Positions 16,374 through 25,575 are shown, counted from the first letter of the stretch. The stretch is DNA of 64,000 nucleotides from Thalassomonas sp. RHCl1 (GCF_947387555.1 NZ_CANDNZ010000002.1:744001-808000); one strand, 5' to 3'. The notes: generated from the letters alone by a model not told the origin. Made by a program: numbers and translations.

Positions 16374-17585
16374 ATGGACACCACCACCGCCTTATTGCAA
16401 ATCGCCGTGGTCCTTATCCTGGCACGGGTATTTGGTGAAATTGCCGGCTATTTTCAAATACCGACAGTGATAGGTGAAATCCTTGCAGGCGTCATCCTGG
16501 GACCTTCGCTTTTGGGCTTGATTGAGCCCGACGAACTGATCCGGGTTTTTGCTGAGGTCGGGATTATTCTTTTATTATTCCAGATAGGGTTAGAAACCAA
16601 TATCGGCAATCTGATCAAAACCGGCGTCAAGTCCGTCGTAGTAGCCATAGGCGGATTTTTTTTGCCTTTTATGCTTTGTTTTTCCTTAAGTTTTCACGGC
16701 TTTGACATTAATGTCCTGACTTCCCTGATGATTGCCGGCACTATGACCGCCACCAGTATCGGCATCACCATGCGCTCCATGAAAGATATCGGCCAGCATA
16801 ACAGTAAAGAAGGCCAGATCATTTTAGGCGCAGCCGTGCTCGATGACATCATGGGAGTGATTTTACTGGCGATCCTGTTCGACTTTTCCCAGACCGCCAC
16901 TATCGATTTGACCAGCGCCTCGCGCATCATACTCTTTATGGTGGTATTTTTCCTGGTAGCACCGACACTGGCTAAGGCCATCAGTTACCTGATCCGAAAG
17001 TTCGAGCCACAAAGTACGCTGCCGGGTTTAGTACCAACCACCATTGTTTCCCTGGTATTGTTTCTGGCCTGGTTGTCCCATGCCATTGGCATCCCCGAAT
17101 TGCTCGGCGGCTTTGCTACCGGACTGGCATTATCCCGCCGTTTCGTCATTCCATTTGGCATGGCGCTGCGGGTTGATGAAGGCTTTTCCAACCATGTGCA
17201 CCAGCAAATGAAACCTATTATCCAACTGTTTACACCGATATTTTTCGTCTCGGTAGGTCTTTCACTCAACCTTAGCCAGATCGACTGGACCTCCTCGTTT
17301 TTCTGGTTTTTTTCCTTATCCATGACCGCGCTGGCGATCGTTTCCAAGCTCGGCGGTTCATTGCTGATCAAGGAAAAACTGGCAAGAAAAGTCGTCATCG
17401 GTTTGGCCATGGTGCCCAGGGGCGAAGTCGGTTTGGTGTTTGCCGAACTCGGACGCACCGCCGGACTGTTTAATCATGAAATTTACGCCACCATAGTGAT
17501 AGTTATCGCTTATACCACTTTATTTACTCCTTTTTGGCTACGGCAGTTTTATAAGCAGTTCGGGCATCAGCTTAAAGAGGAATAA
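16374..17585 (+). CDS. CPA2-family cation:proton antiporter
   Basis: 403-residue inner-membrane protein with about 12 membrane segments and the Kef/GerN family pattern: PTVIGEILAGVILGPSLLG near residues 28-46, AAVLDDIMGVILLAI with the paired Asp of the ion site near 158-170, and VPRGEVGLVFAELG near 345. It exchanges Na+ or K+ for H+. It lacks a cytoplasmic TrkA-N domain, so nucleotide gating is not expected. ACAGGAG precedes the ATG. Stands alone. Confidence 0.9.
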   Translation: MDTTTALLQIAVVLILARVFGEIAGYFQIPTVIGEILAGVILGPSLLGLIEPDELIRVFAEVGIILLLFQIGLETNIGNLIKTGVKSVVVAIGGFFLPFMLCFSLSFHGFDINVLTSLMIAGTMTATSIGITMRSMKDIGQHNSKEGQIILGAAVLDDIMGVILLAILFDFSQTATIDLTSASRIILFMVVFFLVAPTLAKAISYLIRKFEPQSTLPGLVPTTIVSLVLFLAWLSHAIGIPELLGGFATGLALSRRFVIPFGMALRVDEGFSNHVHQQMKPIIQLFTPIFFVSVGLSLNLSQIDWTSSFFWFFSLSMTALAIVSKLGGSLLIKEKLARKVVIGLAMVPRGEVGLVFAELGRTAGLFNHEIYATIVIVIAYTTLFTPFWLRQFYKQFGHQLKEE

Positions 17586-17905
17586 GGTGAAAACGTATGG
17601 AGTTTAAGTGAAATCAACAAAAAACGCCTATTTGTATAAATTTAATACAAAAAGTCGTCAGAGATCAGAAAGCTATGCTTTTTAACTTGGGGTTTATTTT
17701 CTCTAAAAAACAGCTGTAGGCCTTGTTTTATATAAGGTTAAGCGCATTTTCCATCAATTTTTGCGCGTCGCTACGTGAAATCTGATAAATTTTACGTGGT
17801 ATTACCCGTTAGATTTTACGTAGCGCACTGTTTTTTATCAAAGATATTGCCTGATTATTGTTCCCTAATATTTTCAGAAAAACAAAGTTCAATACTGAGC
17901 AGTGG
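17586..17905. other. 320-bp gap between antiporter and recombinase, with repeats
   Basis: AT-rich, no supportable gene. It contains the ATTTTACGT repeats described separately (17770-17824) at the 3' side of the recombinase gene. Confidence 0.6.
17770..17824. repeat. Inverted and direct TTTTACGT repeats beside the recombinase gene
   Basis: GCTACGTGAAATCT at 17770-17783 and its near-perfect inverse AGATTTTACGTAGC at 17811-17824 (13 of 14 pairs), with a third, direct copy ATTTTACGTGG between them. Repeats of this size next to a tyrosine recombinase gene are typical of recombination or arm-binding sites; here that role is unproven. Confidence 0.5.
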
Positions 17906-19198
17906 TTAATCCAATTCTTTTAATTTTTTCTTTCGTCCGGATAAATGTCTTTCCCTGGCATCACTTTCAATATACCTGTCGGTGGTTTGCATCGAAGAGT
18001 GACCGGCATCGTCGCGTACATGCTCCCGCGGCCGGGTTTTCACATCTTCTGAAATACCGGTATGACGCAGCCAGTGTACCGTGGCCAGTTTCAAATCTTC
18101 AGCATCTTCAGCCAGACCGTCGTTTTTCATGCGTTGATAGCTGTTATCAAAACATAATTGCACTATCGAACGTATCTGCCGCGTGCTGGTGACCGGACCT
18201 TTGCCTTTTTGTTTGGCAACCAGCGGCGTATGCTCGCCCAGGGTCGGCATGGCAGGTAAATTCAGAAAACGGCGGTAACGTTTAAGGGCGGCGATCATTT
18301 CATCACTGACGGTAATTTTACGGGATTTATTGCCTTTACCTATAACATGCAACCACCAGTGGCCGTCGCTGTCCCGCTGAAAATCCCCCATAGACGGCGA
18401 CGATCTTTCATCTGCCACCAGCTCGGAAATCCGTAAATACATGCCCAGCAAGCAGTTTAAAATAAACAATGAACGCTCATGTACTTCCGGCTCTTCAGCC
18501 GCCATATATTCAACGGTTTCAATCACATATTCCCATTGTAAATTACTGATCCGCCGCACCGGTGCGCTGTTTTGATTTTTCACCATAAACTTGCTTTTTT
18601 GCCGGATCAACAGCACAGGGTTCGCTTCAATCAATTGCTCCTGAATAAGGAAGTTATAAAAAGAAGACAAGACAGCAAAGATAGATTGTACCGAGGCCTT
18701 GGATAACTCAAAGTCTTTAATGTCCGGGCTCAGGCCTTTTTTATTGTCGATTTTCGAAACCGACGTCACAAACGGGCGCCAGTCGGGGTTGGCCACTCGT
18801 AGGCCATTTTTTGATTTAAAGCGGCCGACATTTTTATTGCCGATCCAATGCTTGGGCGGTTGCTGGCAAAAGGTCACATAGCTTTCAATATCTTCACGTT
18901 TAAGTGCCAGCACATTCTTTTGATGTACCAGCCAGGCCCATTGCAGCAAACGTTCGGTTTCGCGGCGGTATACATTGAAGGTGGCAGAGCTGCCGTTGTA
19001 ACTGTAAATAAATTTCCAGGCGTATTCGAATTCGTCATCGGCCAGATCGGGGTCAAGTTCATCATCAGCGGATGAATGGCTTGCGATAAACGGGCCGGCA
19101 TCAAAGCGCTTTAGCTGAAACGGATTGTCCAGATAGCTGAGGTTATCGAATATCGGCTGTGGTTTTACTTTTGCGGAAAGTGTCGGATTAGTTGCCAT
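17906..19198 (-). CDS. Tyrosine-type site-specific recombinase
   Basis: 430 residues: an N-terminal SAM-like core-binding domain (about 60-200) and a C-terminal catalytic domain. Visible catalytic residues: Arg in LGMYLRISELVADE, a Lys in IGKGNKSRKITV, the HxxR box HWLRHTG, then GHSSMQTTDRYIES with the final His and the nucleophile Tyr. The enzyme cuts and rejoins DNA through a phosphotyrosine. It is longer than XerC/D (about 300) because of an N-terminal extension. No excisionase, phage or transposon genes accompany it, so it may be a resident chromosomal family rather than an active island integrase. Confidence 0.9.
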   Translation of the reverse strand: MATNPTLSAKVKPQPIFDNLSYLDNPFQLKRFDAGPFIASHSSADDELDPDLADDEFEYAWKFIYSYNGSSATFNVYRRETERLLQWAWLVHQKNVLALKREDIESYVTFCQQPPKHWIGNKNVGRFKSKNGLRVANPDWRPFVTSVSKIDNKKGLSPDIKDFELSKASVQSIFAVLSSFYNFLIQEQLIEANPVLLIRQKSKFMVKNQNSAPVRRISNLQWEYVIETVEYMAAEEPEVHERSLFILNCLLGMYLRISELVADERSSPSMGDFQRDSDGHWWLHVIGKGNKSRKITVSDEMIAALKRYRRFLNLPAMPTLGEHTPLVAKQKGKGPVTSTRQIRSIVQLCFDNSYQRMKNDGLAEDAEDLKLATVHWLRHTGISEDVKTRPREHVRDDAGHSSMQTTDRYIESDARERHLSGRKKKLKELD

Positions 19199-19275
19199 AA
19201 GTCACTGATGTTTTGTGATTATTATTAATAAGCTTAGATATGGCTCTAGTGTACCCGGATAAGCGCCTTATGGCA

Positions 19276-19307
19276 ATACTTCCGATAATAACAATTATCG
19301 GAAGTAT
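19276..19307. promoter_or_regulatory. Perfect 14-bp inverted repeat upstream of the recombinase gene
   Basis: ATACTTCCGATAAT, loop AACA, ATTATCGGAAGTAT. It lies about 80 bp upstream of the recombinase start and has no U-run, so an operator or recombinase-binding site is more likely than a terminator. Confidence 0.6.
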
Positions 19308-19513
19308 CAGGGGGTGTAAAATGAAGGGCTAATCCCTGCTTTATCAGCTTGATATAATTTGCTCTGAGAAACTTGCACTTGTGATAATCAGCGTTTTGTT
19401 GTTAGTGCTGATGACTGTCCGATAGATTTCCTCATCGGATTTGGTATAGGTTTTTGAGTGATGAAATTTACTTGCCAGGCAGCTCCCCCTTTGCTGCCTG
19501 ACCGGGCAGCCAA

Positions 19514-19542
19514 TTGACAATACCAGTATCCCTTGTCATATT
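19514..19542 (+). promoter_or_regulatory. Promoter of the toxin-antitoxin operon
   Basis: Perfect TTGACA (19514-19519), 17-bp spacer, CATATT (19537-19542); start codon 28 bp downstream with GGGA six bases before it. Confidence 0.55.
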
Positions 19543-19569
19543 TATCTGAAGGATTGACTGGGAATCAAC

Positions 19570-19848
19570 ATGCAGATCTCACTCCCTGCAGAGCTTGAAG
19601 CCAAAATCAAAGCCAAGGTAGACAGCGGCATGTATGATGACGCTGCCGAGGTGATCCGTGAAGCGCTGCGCTTTATGGACAGCCATGAAAAATGGCTCAG
19701 CGAAATCAAGCTTTCCCGGTTACGGGAGCAGCTTTTACCGGCGCTCAACCAGCTCAACAGCGGCGCTGGTATTGTGCTCGACTCGGATGCCGCCTTGCAG
19801 GCACTTGTTCACAAGCTTCAACATTCGGCTTCAACTACCAATGGCTAA
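19570..19848 (+). CDS. parD: ParD-family antitoxin (ribbon-helix-helix)
   Basis: 92 residues. The N-terminus MQISLPAELEAKIKAKVDSG and YDDAAEVIREALR is the ribbon-helix-helix DNA-binding fold of ParD-type antitoxins, followed by a helical, toxin-neutralising tail. It should repress its own promoter together with the toxin and block the toxin by direct binding. Its stop overlaps the toxin start by eight bases, the usual layout. Confidence 0.88.
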   Translation: MQISLPAELEAKIKAKVDSGMYDDAAEVIREALRFMDSHEKWLSEIKLSRLREQLLPALNQLNSGAGIVLDSDAALQALVHKLQHSASTTNG

Positions 19849-20134
19849 CTACTCCCTGATCATTTCGCCATTAGCCCACCAGGATCTGGAAAAAATCATT
19901 CAATACGGCACCCTTAACTGGGGCCGGGATCAGGCGTTAAAATATCTTACCCGCTTTCAAGCCGGTTTGTTACGTTTGCATTCCTCGCCGAAAATAGGCA
20001 TTTTACGCGATGATATACTGGAGGGTTTATATGTATTGCCGGTTGAGAAGCACTACATCTTATATCAAGTCTTGGAAAGTAAAGTAGAAATCATACGCAT
20101 CCTGCACGCCAGGTTAGATCCGCAAAGGGCTTAG
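19841..20134 (+). CDS. parE: ParE/RelE-superfamily toxin
   Basis: 97 residues; start at the ATG inside the end of the antitoxin gene. The pattern SLIISPLAHQDLEKIIQYG, the central SSPKIGILRDDI and the late YILYQVLESKVEIIRILHAR are those of ParE-type toxins (plasmid_stab family), usually gyrase poisons. It is intact with its antitoxin, so likely functional. An RNase-type RelE activity cannot be excluded from sequence alone. Confidence 0.88.
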   Translation: MANYSLIISPLAHQDLEKIIQYGTLNWGRDQALKYLTRFQAGLLRLHSSPKIGILRDDILEGLYVLPVEKHYILYQVLESKVEIIRILHARLDPQRA

Positions 20135-20135
20135 A

Positions 20136-20169
20136 CGGGGGCGCTATTGGTTCGAAAAAGCAGCCCCCG
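20136..20169. terminator. Hairpin between convergent toxin and nucleotidase genes
   Basis: CGGGGGC/GCCCCCG perfect seven-pair stem (20136-20142 with 20163-20169), extended by GCT/AGC across a bulge. Probably a bidirectional terminator. Confidence 0.5.
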
Positions 20170-20186
20170 GCACTGCGTTTAGTTAA

Positions 20187-21896
20187 CTAATCCAGTACGC
20201 AAGACAAACTTGCCCGGTCACTGCTGCAAATCCGGCCCGGCAAAACCGGGCTGATCGCTTCACCCTTGGCCCACTTGGCTTTGATATTATCGGTCACTGT
20301 GGTTTTAAGGTCGATCAGCTCGTTAGCATAAACAATTTCCTTATCCAGGTTGAGCATAGTATAACCATCCTGATCCCCCTTACTGGGATCGGCAATATAA
20401 TCACTCACGGCGGCAATAATCACATCATCGTTCTTGACCGGGGTGATATTGCCCGACTTATCTATCAGGCTTAAATCGCTGAAGCTGTGATTTTTTACGT
20501 CGTGGCGAAAAGCGAGTCCCGAGCTTTGCAACCACCAGCCGTTTCCGGTCCAGTCTTCTATGCTGTGGGCTATGATTTGCTTAAGCTGCTTACCGCTGAT
20601 TTCTATCAGGCGGACATTGACCGGATATTGGAAAATACCGTTGATATACCAGTTATTCAGCTCGGAGCCTGCGGGGATATTCTGGTTTAACCTTAAACTG
20701 CCGGAATTGATCAGGGCTATCTGTACCTTGCGCTCTAGCTTGATATCATCGAAGGCACTGACCATAGTGTCGGCAATGGCGGCGCCGAGATTGGTTTCGT
20801 AGCGGCGGATCTCCAGCTCCTCGGCAATAAGGTCAACATCGGTTTTGCCTATCACCTTAAGCAAACAACTCTCTTCTTGCTGATGCTTGTCGCAATACTC
20901 TTGCTCATAACGTTTGATCCATTGCTCGGTGCGTTTGGCTACCGCTTCATCTGAGGCTATGGTGGAGTCTTTGACAATGCTGTATCTGTGGCTGATCTCA
21001 ACAGCTCCCCCTGAGGAAACCGTCACTTTGGCAATTGTGGCGCTGCGAAGGTCGGCATCGGCTTTAATGACACAAGGCCTTGCCTTGCCAACAGGCACGC
21101 AGATATGCTGGCGGTTATGTTCGTGGCCGCCAAAAATAACATCCGGACCGTTTTCTCCCAGCTGTTTCAACAACTCGGCATCTTCTGAGATCCGCAAATG
21201 TGTCAGGGCGACAATCACCTCAGCCCCCTGCTCTTTTAAAGCCTTGATCTGCTTCCTGGCCACTGCCAGGTAGTTATTATCTATAGCAGCGTACTCGGGG
21301 ATCGCCATATCCGTAGTGATACTAAATAAACCCACCTTAACCCCGTTGATGGTGGTCACGGCATTGCTGATCAACGACTTTTTAAAACCGGCGCTGTTGC
21401 TGCCGGCACTTTTATCTAAGCTAACATTAGAGCCAAGCCAGTAAAAATCGGACTCTTCAATGCGTTTTGCCAGCATAGTGGCATGTTTTTTTGCCGACTT
21501 ATCAAACTCATGATTACCAAAGGTTACGTAAAAGCGTTCATCAAAACCTGAATTTTCACCGTCTAGCTGGTTCATCAGATCTATCATTTGTTCGCCTTTG
21601 TACTGGGTACTCATGGATGAGGGAAATAAAAAGTCGCCGGCATGCAGCAACAGGACATTTTCATCATTTGTGCTAAGTTGTTCCCGCAAGGTGCGCAAGC
21701 GTGCCATACCACCGGATTTTCCGGCATCAGTGCCTTCGATGTTATAAATATCGTTCACCGCAAGTATGGTAAATTCGCGCTTTTCCCGGGCTTGCCTGTT
21801 TTGGCTGTGAGTGCTTATTTCGGTTAAGGTGGTGCAGGCCCCTAATGTCAGCACAGATGCCAATAGCGATACTGTTAACCATGTTTTTTTCGCCAT
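20187..21896 (-). CDS. UshA-like lipoprotein 5'-nucleotidase/metallophosphoesterase
   Basis: 569 residues from the ATG at 21896. The N-terminus MAKKTWLTVSLLASVLTLGAC is a lipoprotein signal (LGAC lipobox). The metallophosphoesterase domain shows AVNDIYNIEG, LLHAGDFLFPSS, TFGNHEFDKS, ALTHLRISED and FGGHEHNRQ (metal ligands Asp, Asn, His); from about residue 370 the 5'-nucleotidase C-terminal domain follows (NLGAAIADTMV, ALINSGSLR). It should release phosphate from extracellular nucleotides or related esters at the membrane surface. The DIYN of the first motif replaces the common D-x-H-G, so the first metal His is missing and the substrate may differ from UshA. Confidence 0.85.
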   Translation of the reverse strand: MAKKTWLTVSLLASVLTLGACTTLTEISTHSQNRQAREKREFTILAVNDIYNIEGTDAGKSGGMARLRTLREQLSTNDENVLLLHAGDFLFPSSMSTQYKGEQMIDLMNQLDGENSGFDERFYVTFGNHEFDKSAKKHATMLAKRIEESDFYWLGSNVSLDKSAGSNSAGFKKSLISNAVTTINGVKVGLFSITTDMAIPEYAAIDNNYLAVARKQIKALKEQGAEVIVALTHLRISEDAELLKQLGENGPDVIFGGHEHNRQHICVPVGKARPCVIKADADLRSATIAKVTVSSGGAVEISHRYSIVKDSTIASDEAVAKRTEQWIKRYEQEYCDKHQQEESCLLKVIGKTDVDLIAEELEIRRYETNLGAAIADTMVSAFDDIKLERKVQIALINSGSLRLNQNIPAGSELNNWYINGIFQYPVNVRLIEISGKQLKQIIAHSIEDWTGNGWWLQSSGLAFRHDVKNHSFSDLSLIDKSGNITPVKNDDVIIAAVSDYIADPSKGDQDGYTMLNLDKEIVYANELIDLKTTVTDNIKAKWAKGEAISPVLPGRICSSDRASLSCVLD

Positions 21897-22171
21897 AATA
21901 AACTTTTCTCCGTTGCGGTTGCAGCTCCGTTGGCCGGGAGCGATATCATTCACGATGATCTTTATTTTTACTGAGTTAAGAACAACTTAGATTTACCCAA
22001 CAGTTTATTCGTTATTGGCGGCGATCACCAATTTTTCCTGCCGGAAATATTAGTGTGATTTCTGCGAGAATAGCGCTCCAGAGCGGCTTTATACTGCTAA
22101 AATTAACATGTGCCGGCTGCGCATTGGCGGCACAGGAAAACAATTCGCGTGGCTGAACGAGGGCTGTGACG

Positions 22172-23104
22172 ATGAAAATCAATCATATTCTGGTCATAAT
22201 CGATCCTACCATAGAGCAGCAACCGGCCTTGCTAAAGGCTATTCCCCTGGCAAAAAAATGCAATGCCGCCATAGAGCTGTTTTTGGTGGTCCACCACAGT
22301 GCCCTGGCCCCCAACTGGTTGAACCGAGAGCATCCCCAGGAGCATGTGATTGCCGAATACCTGAAAACCAAACAGCGCTGGCTTGACCGTTATTTGGCCC
22401 TGGGCCTAGAGGAAAATATCGCCATCACCTCGGAGGTACGCTGGCATAAACCCCTGCACGGGGAAATTTTGAAAAAAATTACCGAATCACATACGGATCT
22501 GGTGGTCGTTTCCACTCATCAGCACTCAGCCATAGAGCAGCTGAATTTCAGCGCCAATGACTGGCAATTCCTGAAAGCCTGCCCGGTGCCTTTATTGCTT
22601 GCAAAAGTTAATAACCAGGCAGATTACCAAAACATCATGGCGGCGGTTGATCTTAAAAAAAGTCCCGGCGGCTGCCGGGAACTGGATAGGCATATTCTTG
22701 ATACTTGCGTGATGCTCAGTGAATATCTTGATGCCAGTGCCCATATCCATCATGTGTATGATCCTAAAGGGCACGAATTATGGCAAGGTAATAACCTTTC
22801 GTTATTGGGGCTTAATATCCCCTCTTATGTCAGTCCTGTACCGCCAAGTCAGCTAGAAAGTTACCACAGAACCGAGTTTTTCCGTTTAATTGAGCACTAT
22901 GCCTTTGAGGATGAAAATCTTCATCTCGATACCGGTATTGCCGCTAACCGGCTGACCCGGAGCGTGATCAAACATCACATTGATTTATTGATCATGGGGG
23001 TGCGCGACCATGCTGGCTTTATCGGCAATACCACGGGAAAAATTGTTGACCATGTCAATTGCGACATCCTGGCCCTAAAATCGGCAAGCCAGGAAATCCA
23101 TTAG
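22172..23104 (+). CDS. Universal stress protein, tandem Usp domains (UspE-like)
   Basis: 310 residues with two Usp domains. The first opens MKINHILVIIDPTIEQ; the second ends LLIMGVRDHAGFIGNTTGKIVDH, which carries the G-x2-G-x-G/N-type nucleotide loop. ATG at 22172 is preferred to GTG at 22166 because GAGG lies nine bases before it. Cytoplasmic stress-related protein; tandem architecture is like UspE. Divergent from the nucleotidase gene. Confidence 0.85.
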   Translation: MKINHILVIIDPTIEQQPALLKAIPLAKKCNAAIELFLVVHHSALAPNWLNREHPQEHVIAEYLKTKQRWLDRYLALGLEENIAITSEVRWHKPLHGEILKKITESHTDLVVVSTHQHSAIEQLNFSANDWQFLKACPVPLLLAKVNNQADYQNIMAAVDLKKSPGGCRELDRHILDTCVMLSEYLDASAHIHHVYDPKGHELWQGNNLSLLGLNIPSYVSPVPPSQLESYHRTEFFRLIEHYAFEDENLHLDTGIAANRLTRSVIKHHIDLLIMGVRDHAGFIGNTTGKIVDHVNCDILALKSASQEIH

Positions 23105-23109
23105 CCATT

Positions 23110-23126
23110 CCCCGCTAATCGCGGGG
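23110..23126. terminator. Hairpin between convergent genes
   Basis: CCCCGC-TAATC-GCGGGG at 23110-23126, overlapping the stop codon of the minus-strand gene and six bases after the + strand stop. Short T-rich run on the + side. Confidence 0.5.
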
Positions 23127-23708
23127 GTTGTCTTTGAGTTGTTCACGCAGGTGTTTGGCTTTACGTCGGTAATTTTCTCCGTCGCCGTAATCGATAAAAT
23201 GGCCATATCTTTGATGCGGTTGGTGCCGTTTTCGCCTGTGCTTTATCGGGCACCAGTACTGCTCTGTTCTACTGGCGATTTCCCGGGCAAAAGCGATCAC
23301 GCCGTTGGCATAGCCGCAATAGAGGCAGTTGAACTTTTCAATGACATTGAGGTAATCCAGGCGATGGCGGTCGAAAATAAAATATTTTTGACGTTTCACT
23401 TTAGGGATACCGTATAAGGGAAAGCAGATCAGCTGATACAGGCACAGGCAAATATCTAAAAAGAACAGTGGCACGGCAACAGCATAGATAAAAGGCGCGC
23501 TGGCCAGGTTACGTATTTTGCAGTTTAACAACCAGGGCAGTACATGGACTTTCAGCTCTTGCTGGACGTCTTCGACTTTATGCTGGATGATCACCTTGCT
23601 GTCTTCGATCTGCTCCCGCATCCTTTGCTCTTGCTTGTGTAGCTCTTCCAGCAATTCTTCTTCAAGCTCTGCCATGCGCATTAAAATACGCCGGTATTTT
23701 TCATTCAT
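23115..23708 (-). CDS. Membrane protein with coiled coil and Cys motif, unknown
   Basis: 197 residues. Residues 1-55 form a strongly charged coiled coil (MAELEEELLEELHKQEQRM). Two membrane segments span about 70-110. After them comes the block FNCLYCGYANGVIAFAREIA followed by EQYWCPIKH, a four-Cys/His pattern that could bind a metal. I know of similar uncharacterised proteins in marine gammaproteobacteria but no function. Faces the Usp gene. Confidence 0.65.
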   Translation of the reverse strand: MNEKYRRILMRMAELEEELLEELHKQEQRMREQIEDSKVIIQHKVEDVQQELKVHVLPWLLNCKIRNLASAPFIYAVAVPLFFLDICLCLYQLICFPLYGIPKVKRQKYFIFDRHRLDYLNVIEKFNCLYCGYANGVIAFAREIASRTEQYWCPIKHRRKRHQPHQRYGHFIDYGDGENYRRKAKHLREQLKDNPRD

Positions 23709-23765
23709 ACCTTTTACCTGCGCACAATATCAGGGGCGGAAATGAGCAAGCTCAATTAACCGCCA

Positions 23766-25241
23766 TTATCTCCAGCTTAATACCAGGTAACGCTGTTGAT
23801 GATCTTTCTCCACCAGCAGCAATACCGATTTATTGCTCCGGCTTTTATCTATCGCCCGTTTAAATTCACCGGCGGTATCGACATCTTTGCGGTTCACCTG
23901 CAATATCACCGAGCCGGACTCTATTCCGGCCATGGCTGCCACCGAACCAGGAATGATCCGGGTAACCACCACCCCCCGGCCGGGGTTGACATCGTATTTC
24001 CTGGCAAGATACGGCGTAATAGACTCCACATGTAATCCCAGTTCTTCGCTGCTTTGTATTTCCGCCGCTGTTTTTTGTGTTTTGCTTTGCTTGCCAATTT
24101 CCACTTTGATAACTTGTGATTTCCCGTCCCGGATAATGGTTAACGCTTCTTTGTTGCCGGGAGCCGTCATGGCCACCAGGTTACGGAAGGTGCCGACATC
24201 TAAAACCTTTTTATCCTGGTACGCTATGATAATATCCCCCTGCTTTAAGCCCGCTTTATCTGCCGGCGAGCCCTGCGTTACCTGGGATACCAAAATTCCG
24301 TCCTGATTTTCAAGTTCAAAGGATTCTGCCAGCGCTAGCGATAAGTCCTGGATCACTATGCCCAGATAACCCCGGATAACCTTACCCGAAGAGATCAGCT
24401 GCCGGGCAATGCTTTTTGCCAAATCGATGGGAACCGCAAAGCCTATACCCATATAACCGCCGCTTCTCGAGAAAATGGCGGTATTAATGCCGACCACCTC
24501 ACTGTTGAGGTTCACTAAAGGCCCGCCAGAATTTCCGGGATTAATGGCGGCATCGGTTTGAATAAAATCTTCATAGTCATTAAGCCCCAGGCTGTTTCGC
24601 CCAATAGCACTGACCACTCCCACAGTCAGGCTGTGGCTTAGACCAAAGGGGTTACCTATGGCAACCACCCATTCCCCGACCTCTAATGTCGATGAATGAC
24701 CAAGTATCAGGGGGGGTAAATCGCCGGCCTTGATTTCCAATACCGCCAGATCCGATTGCGGATCGCTGCCGGTGATAATGGCAGAAAATTTACGGCCGTC
24801 TTTAAGGGTAACCTGGATATTATCGGCATTTTTGACCACATGATAGTTGGTCAGAATATAACTTTTATCGGCAAACATACTTTGTTTATCGGCAAAAATA
24901 AAACCGGACCCCTGCCCCATAATTTTCCGGTGATCTTTAGGTAGCTTGGGATGCTGAAAGCCACGAAATCGCTCACCGAAAAACTCATTTAAAAAATCTT
25001 CGCCAAAAGGCCAGCCTTCACCAAAAGGAGAATAATACCTGGGATCTGAGCGTGAAATGGCTTTACCTTCCACCTGGATGAAAACCACAGAAGGCGATAC
25101 CGCACGTGCTATCGAGGCAAAGGCTTTGCCGGTTTGTTGCAAGGATTTAATTTCATCCTTATCCGCATCTACTGAAGGAATAAAAAACAGTAATAGAAAC
25201 AATAAGGAAGTGGCGGGAATATTGAGGTTGACTCTTTTCAT
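23766..25241 (-). CDS. DegP/DegQ-family periplasmic serine protease
   Basis: 491 residues from ATG 25241, with GGAG five bases before it; the longer frame upstream has no such site. Sec signal peptide (about residues 1-26, ending SVDA), trypsin-like domain with His in ILTNYHVVKNADN, Asp in PQSDLAVLEI and Ser in NPGNSGGPL, then two PDZ domains (about 285-375 and 400-490). It degrades or refolds damaged envelope proteins. Length and two PDZ domains fit DegP/DegQ. Confidence 0.92.
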   Translation of the reverse strand: MKRVNLNIPATSLLFLLLFFIPSVDADKDEIKSLQQTGKAFASIARAVSPSVVFIQVEGKAISRSDPRYYSPFGEGWPFGEDFLNEFFGERFRGFQHPKLPKDHRKIMGQGSGFIFADKQSMFADKSYILTNYHVVKNADNIQVTLKDGRKFSAIITGSDPQSDLAVLEIKAGDLPPLILGHSSTLEVGEWVVAIGNPFGLSHSLTVGVVSAIGRNSLGLNDYEDFIQTDAAINPGNSGGPLVNLNSEVVGINTAIFSRSGGYMGIGFAVPIDLAKSIARQLISSGKVIRGYLGIVIQDLSLALAESFELENQDGILVSQVTQGSPADKAGLKQGDIIIAYQDKKVLDVGTFRNLVAMTAPGNKEALTIIRDGKSQVIKVEIGKQSKTQKTAAEIQSSEELGLHVESITPYLARKYDVNPGRGVVVTRIIPGSVAAMAGIESGSVILQVNRKDVDTAGEFKRAIDKSRSNKSVLLLVEKDHQQRYLVLSWR

Positions 25242-25457
25242 ACCTGCTCCGTATCGATCAAAGGATGAAGGCAGTGACCTACGCATACCAGGCAAAGTGA
25301 ACGAGCCTGGCAAGGTGTCTATCTGAGTATAGTGTCTCTTGGCAGGGAATGTTCAGTTTCACGTCTTTCATCGATAAATATCTGATGCAAATCATGTAAA
25401 AGCACTTAGCCATCTTACCGGTTTGGATCTGCGGCCACCAAAATTATGAGACATTGT

Positions 25458-25499
25458 TGTATCAGTTCTGTCTACCATGTATGATACAAGTATGTATCA
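25458..25499. promoter_or_regulatory. Operator-like cluster of three TGTATCA half-sites
   Basis: A palindrome TGATACA-AGTA-TGTATCA at 25482-25499 and a further TGTATCA at 25458-25464. Such sites bind TetR- or GntR-type dimers. They sit immediately upstream of the transporter-like gene at 25572. No regulator gene is adjacent. Confidence 0.55.
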
Positions 25500-25524
25500 C
25501 AAACGACTTTCCTAAGGACTGCCA

Positions 25525-25575
25525 ATGAAAATCAGATTTACCCGCTATAAGCAATACCCGGAGGCAACATTATGA
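25525..25575 (+). CDS. 16-codon leader ORF coupled to the ABC membrane gene
   Basis: MKIRFTRYKQYPEATL with AGGA a few bases upstream of ATG; its TGA overlaps the next ATG in an ATGA. The next gene has its own GGAGG inside this ORF. It may be a translational leader or the remnant of a longer gene. Confidence 0.4.
   Translation: MKIRFTRYKQYPEATL

Larger units (their letters stand above)
19199..19569. other. 371-bp gap between recombinase and toxin-antitoxin genes
   Basis: No supportable gene. Holds a perfect palindrome (19276-19307), a hairpin CAGGCAGC/GCTGCCTG at 19476-19500 with a nine-base loop, and the toxin-antitoxin promoter (19514-19542). Confidence 0.6.

Noticed and set aside
17906-20134. 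Recombinase plus toxin-antitoxin as a genomic island or integron
   Set aside because: No attC array, direct-repeat boundaries, phage genes or tRNA target visible; the two may be neighbours by chance.
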